Part shown: positions 42,816-45,198 of the stretch, in pieces
Position numbering within the stretch: position 1 is the first letter of the stretch
Layout of the letters: every line of letters starts with the position of its first letter
From: JAYVFR01 sp043772945
GTDB lineage: Bacteria > Patescibacteriota > JACMRA01
NCBI GenBank assembly: GCA_043772945.1
Contig: JAYVFR010000005.1
Span: 1 to 45,198, forward strand
Direction: 5' to 3'
DNA length: 45,198 nt
Program-made: the position numbers and the translations under genes
The notes under the pieces: generated by a model
What the model saw: only the letters and a program-made list of their open reading frames with translations
Database searches by the model: none
Told to the model about the DNA's origin: nothing

Positions 42816-44291
42816 ATGGCTAAATTCCATCAAACTTATTGGAGTATGGTACTCATGGACTTGCAAAAGCAGGTCAGTACAAGCCAATATAGTGCATGGA
42901 TTAGTAAAATTAAGATCCAGAAAACAGAGCAAAATGGTAAAGTTATAATTCTAGGCGTTCCTAATAATTTCATTAAAACTAAAGTTGAAAACCAATTTAA
43001 TAAACTAATTGATCAAAGCCTTCGCAAATATTTCCCGAACCTTCTATCTTTTGAAATTAAAATTGATGAGGCTTCCAGCAAAGCTATGCGTAATTACATA
43101 GAAAGCTTAAATCCTAATTCCAAATCTGATCTGGATATTAAAAAAAACCAAACTGAGAGTAACGGTCTGATCCAAACAGCTTTTACGAGCGGAATTTATC
43201 CTAGAGAACCGACCAGAGAATTCAAACAAAACAAAGAAGAAGTTAGCAAAGCTCGCGTGGCTCTAAACCCCAAATTCAATTTTGATAATTTAGTTAATTG
43301 TGAATACAACGAATTAGCTATCAGTGTAGCTAAATATATTACTAGAAATCCAGGGGAGAAATACAACCCTTTTTTCGTTCATTCTAGTACAGGACTTGGT
43401 AAAACCCACTTGCTCCAAGCAATTGGCAATCATTTCCAAACAAATCTTCCTTTTAAGTCAATTAAATACATAACTTCCGAAAATTTTATGAATCATTACA
43501 CAGGCTCCATGGCAAAGAGTGTTTTGAGTGATTTTAAAAACTTTTATCGCAATTTAGATTTAATCCTAATTGATGATATTCAATTTCTGGCTAGTAGGAC
43601 TGGAACCCAAGACCAGTTTTTTCATATTTTAAATGAATTATATGAGAATAACCGTAACATTGTAATAGCGTCTGATAAACCTCCAATGCTACTTGGAAAT
43701 TTCGAAGAGAGACTTATTTCACGATTCCAAAGCGGTGTTGTAATTGGGCTTGAAACCCCAAATCCTGAGAGTCGTTTAAAAATTCTAAAATCCAAAATCT
43801 CAATTCAAAAAATAAATTTAAACCAAACTCAAATAGAGCTAATTGCAAACACTGTTCAAACTAATATAAGGGATCTAGAGGGAATTTTGTGCAAAATAGA
43901 AGCTTATTTAGAACTTAAGCAGATTTCTAATATTAGTGATGCTGATTTAGGTGTGGTTCTCTCTCCTTACCAAGGAACCATTAATGCAGGATTGATTCAA
44001 TTCCAGGCTCAAACCCCAAGCAAGCAATTTGAATTAGACATTAACACACTTGCTAAGCATTTTAATATTGAATATAGAGAAATTTTTGGGAATAATAGAA
44101 ATTCTAATGTTGTTAAAATCCGCCAAATTGCAATTTATATTCTCCATCGTAAACATAAATATAGCTTCAATAGCATTGCTAAGATTTTTAAAACAACTAG
44201 CCACTCAAGTATTTCTCATAGTTATAGACAAGCTTGTAAAGTCTTAGACTCTGAACTTAAATACAGGAGAATAGTTGATAGCATTGTGTAG
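42816..44291 (+). CDS. dnaA: Chromosomal replication initiator DnaA
   Basis: An AAA+ ATPase that opens the replication origin. All four domains are present: domain I (1-85), a linker (85-150), the AAA+ core with Walker A SSTGLGKTH (190-198, Lys196), Walker B LILIDDIQ (Asp253, Asp254), the ISRF box and sensor II region, and the DNA-binding domain IV (about 390-491) with GNNRNSNVVKIRQIAIYILHR. The DnaA signature, usually DHTTV, reads SHSSI, so base contacts may differ. The Walker A begins SST instead of GGV. No Shine-Dalgarno precedes the ATG; a TTGACA (42703-42708) lies upstream without a good -10. It is convergent with the toxin gene (two bases between the stops). Confidence 0.97.
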   Translation: MAKFHQTYWSMVLMDLQKQVSTSQYSAWISKIKIQKTEQNGKVIILGVPNNFIKTKVENQFNKLIDQSLRKYFPNLLSFEIKIDEASSKAMRNYIESLNPNSKSDLDIKKNQTESNGLIQTAFTSGIYPREPTREFKQNKEEVSKARVALNPKFNFDNLVNCEYNELAISVAKYITRNPGEKYNPFFVHSSTGLGKTHLLQAIGNHFQTNLPFKSIKYITSENFMNHYTGSMAKSVLSDFKNFYRNLDLILIDDIQFLASRTGTQDQFFHILNELYENNRNIVIASDKPPMLLGNFEERLISRFQSGVVIGLETPNPESRLKILKSKISIQKINLNQTQIELIANTVQTNIRDLEGILCKIEAYLELKQISNISDADLGVVLSPYQGTINAGLIQFQAQTPSKQFELDINTLAKHFNIEYREIFGNNRNSNVVKIRQIAIYILHRKHKYSFNSIAKIFKTTSHSSISHSYRQACKVLDSELKYRRIVDSIV

Positions 44292-44293
44292 TT

Positions 44294-44587
44294 TTAATAA
44301 ACTGAGTTAGTTCCACTATGACCGCCGATATTGAGTAACAAAATTATCAGATTGTTTTCATTATCAAACGTCCAAATAATTCTAATATCTCCTGTAATGC
44401 TACTACTCCAGACTTTTTTATCATATTTAGTCAGACTAACTTGATGAGTTTTAAGCGAAGGGTAAAATGGATCATTTTCCATTTTCAGGAGAATCTTAAC
44501 TATTTTAATTTGCAATTCTTTGTTATGTTTAAAAAGCTTTTTATACGATTTTTTAAACTCTTTTGTTTGTATAAACTGACACTTCAT
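44294..44587 (-). CDS. RelE/YafQ-type toxin of a type II toxin-antitoxin pair
   Basis: A 97-residue basic protein with the RelE/ParE fold pattern: N-terminal helices (TKEFKKSYKKLFKHNKEL), the mid strand ITGDIRIIWTF with the conserved Arg, and the YafQ-type ending LLLNIGGHSGTNSVY with the catalytic-type His near residue 89. YafQ-like toxins cut mRNA on the ribosome. Encoded two bases after its antitoxin's stop codon, so co-translated. It converges directly on dnaA. Whether it is active is unknown. Confidence 0.8.
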   Translation of the reverse strand: MKCQFIQTKEFKKSYKKLFKHNKELQIKIVKILLKMENDPFYPSLKTHQVSLTKYDKKVWSSSITGDIRIIWTFDNENNLIILLLNIGGHSGTNSVY

Positions 44588-44589
44588 AG

Positions 44590-44856
44590 CTATTTACTAT
44601 TTAAACCTTTCATTAGCTCATCAATATTTGTGTAAGTTTTTAACTTCCCAGCTTTGATTTCTTTCAAGGACCTTTGAACACTAACTTCTTCTTGTGGGGT
44701 CAATTTATTATAGTATGGGTGCTTAGGATTATTAATACCAATTTTAAGTTGTTTTTTGGGTATCACTGATAGTATTCCCATTTTTTTAAGAATTTTTTTA
44801 GCCAGTAGATAATCTTGTCTGGTACCGTTGATTGTTAAAGTTTGTGTAATTTCCAT
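44590..44856 (-). CDS. Antitoxin partner of the RelE/YafQ-type toxin
   Basis: An 88-residue protein directly before the toxin (two bases between stop and start). The C-terminal half (TPQEEVSVQRSLKEIKAGKLKTYTNIDELMKGL) has the helix-Gly-Lys-helix pattern common in toxin-neutralising tails. The N-terminal half is a short beta-alpha segment that may bind DNA; its family is not recognised. Such proteins usually bind the toxin and repress the operon. Confidence 0.65.
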   Translation of the reverse strand: MEITQTLTINGTRQDYLLAKKILKKMGILSVIPKKQLKIGINNPKHPYYNKLTPQEEVSVQRSLKEIKAGKLKTYTNIDELMKGLNSK

Positions 44857-44862
44857 GTCAAT

Positions 44863-44891
44863 ATATTACAAAAACTAAGTTCGGTTGTCAA
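44863..44891 (-). promoter_or_regulatory. Promoter for a leaderless toxin-antitoxin message
   Basis: Read on the minus strand: TTGACA (44891-44886), 17 bases, TAATAT (44868-44863). The expected start lies at or within a base or two of the antitoxin ATG (44856). Confidence 0.6.
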
Positions 44892-45198
44892 ATTTATTTT
44901 GACCGTGAAATTTATAAAAATAAAAGCTAGTTGGCATATAGAAAATAAAAATTTTCCATTGTAGAGGCGACCTCTAGAGTTGATAGATATTACAGTAGAC
45001 CTTCCTCTTCACACATTAAAAACATCGCCCTTGCGTAAACTAAAAAAATGTGTTATTATTATAAATGAGCAAGGTACTCCTGACTCAAAAAGCTTCCTTC
45101 AAACAGAAACGTTTTGGCAATCAGCTGCAGTAACTTTCGCTTAGATTTACATTCAATCAACAAAACAAACAAACTACTAGTTTAGTGCAACGTGTTTC
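44892..45198. other. AT-rich right end without a clear gene
   Basis: No supported gene. It contains a perfect 6-bp hairpin TAGAGG/CCTCTA (44962-44976), a palindrome AAACTACTAGTTT (45171-45183), and T/A-rich tracts. A 22-codon frame at 45064-45132 (MSKVLLTQ...) is too short to call. TGTGTTATT (about 45050) is only a distant match to a DnaA box. The next gene may start beyond the window. Confidence 0.35.

Noticed and set aside
45064..45132. 22-codon frame MSKVLLTQ...
   Set aside because: Too short and without a recognisable motif; it does not match ribosomal protein L34 or another small protein expected near dnaA.
1..45198. CRISPR arrays, insertion sequences, prophage genes, rRNA
   Set aside because: No regularly spaced repeats, transposase or integrase motifs, phage structural genes or rRNA sequence were seen.
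1..45198. Recoding of TGA as glycine or tryptophan (as in some related lineages)
   Set aside because: Long genes read cleanly with standard codons, TGA acts as a stop in the Mur-ligase gene, and glycine is encoded by GGN throughout.

Overview
The window is a compact, AT-rich stretch of bacterial chromosome. It most likely comes from a member of the Candidate Phyla Radiation (Patescibacteria). That placement is an inference from several things seen together: very large poorly conserved envelope proteins around a VirB6/TrbL-like membrane protein, core genes that are reduced or deviant (a PheT lacking its N-terminal third, an RsmE with an altered C-terminus), few metabolic genes, and many genes that appear to be transcribed with almost no 5' leader. 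The genetic code looks standard: TGA ends the Mur-ligase gene, and the long frames read through with ordinary glycine codons.

Layout. 0.5-4.3 kb: a small unknown protein, an aminoglycoside-phosphotransferase-fold kinase, cysS, and convergent truB. 4.5-6.5 kb: four small unknown genes separated by intrinsic terminators. 6.6-8.5 kb (minus strand): a YdjM-type membrane hydrolase and dprA. 8.6-11.5 kb (plus strand): two polytopic membrane proteins, the second with a structured leader and strong Shine-Dalgarno. 11.6-26.0 kb (minus strand): six consecutive envelope genes: a single-pass extracytoplasmic protein, an M23 peptidase with three ricin-type lectin domains, a small TM protein, a 1734-residue VirB6/TrbL-like protein, a 289-residue protein and a 1437-residue acidic protein. 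26.3-32.5 kb (plus strand): a processive GT2 synthase, a GT-C/GH8 fusion, a rhomboid protease and a MurF-like ligase. 32.5-38.1 kb: housekeeping genes (RsmE, tRNA-Met, M16C protease, rpmF, possible nusB) with small unknowns. 38.2-42.7 kb: a PMT-type glycosyltransferase, truncated pheT and a Ser-rich surface protein. 42.8-44.9 kb: dnaA facing a RelE/YafQ-type toxin-antitoxin pair, so the replication origin may be near, although no cluster of canonical DnaA boxes was seen by eye.

How the genes may work together (inference). Two blocks look like cell-surface machinery. The minus-strand block resembles the membrane channel of a type IV secretion apparatus, without any ATPase in this window, combined with a wall hydrolase carrying sugar-binding modules. 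This would suit an organism that attaches to and remodels the surface of a host or neighbouring cell. The plus-strand block resembles a polysaccharide synthase with a membrane glycosyltransferase fused to a GH8 glucanase-like domain, a rearrangement of the BcsA/BcsZ logic of cellulose synthesis. The PMT-type enzyme and the Ser-rich surface stalk may be an enzyme and substrate for surface-protein glycosylation.
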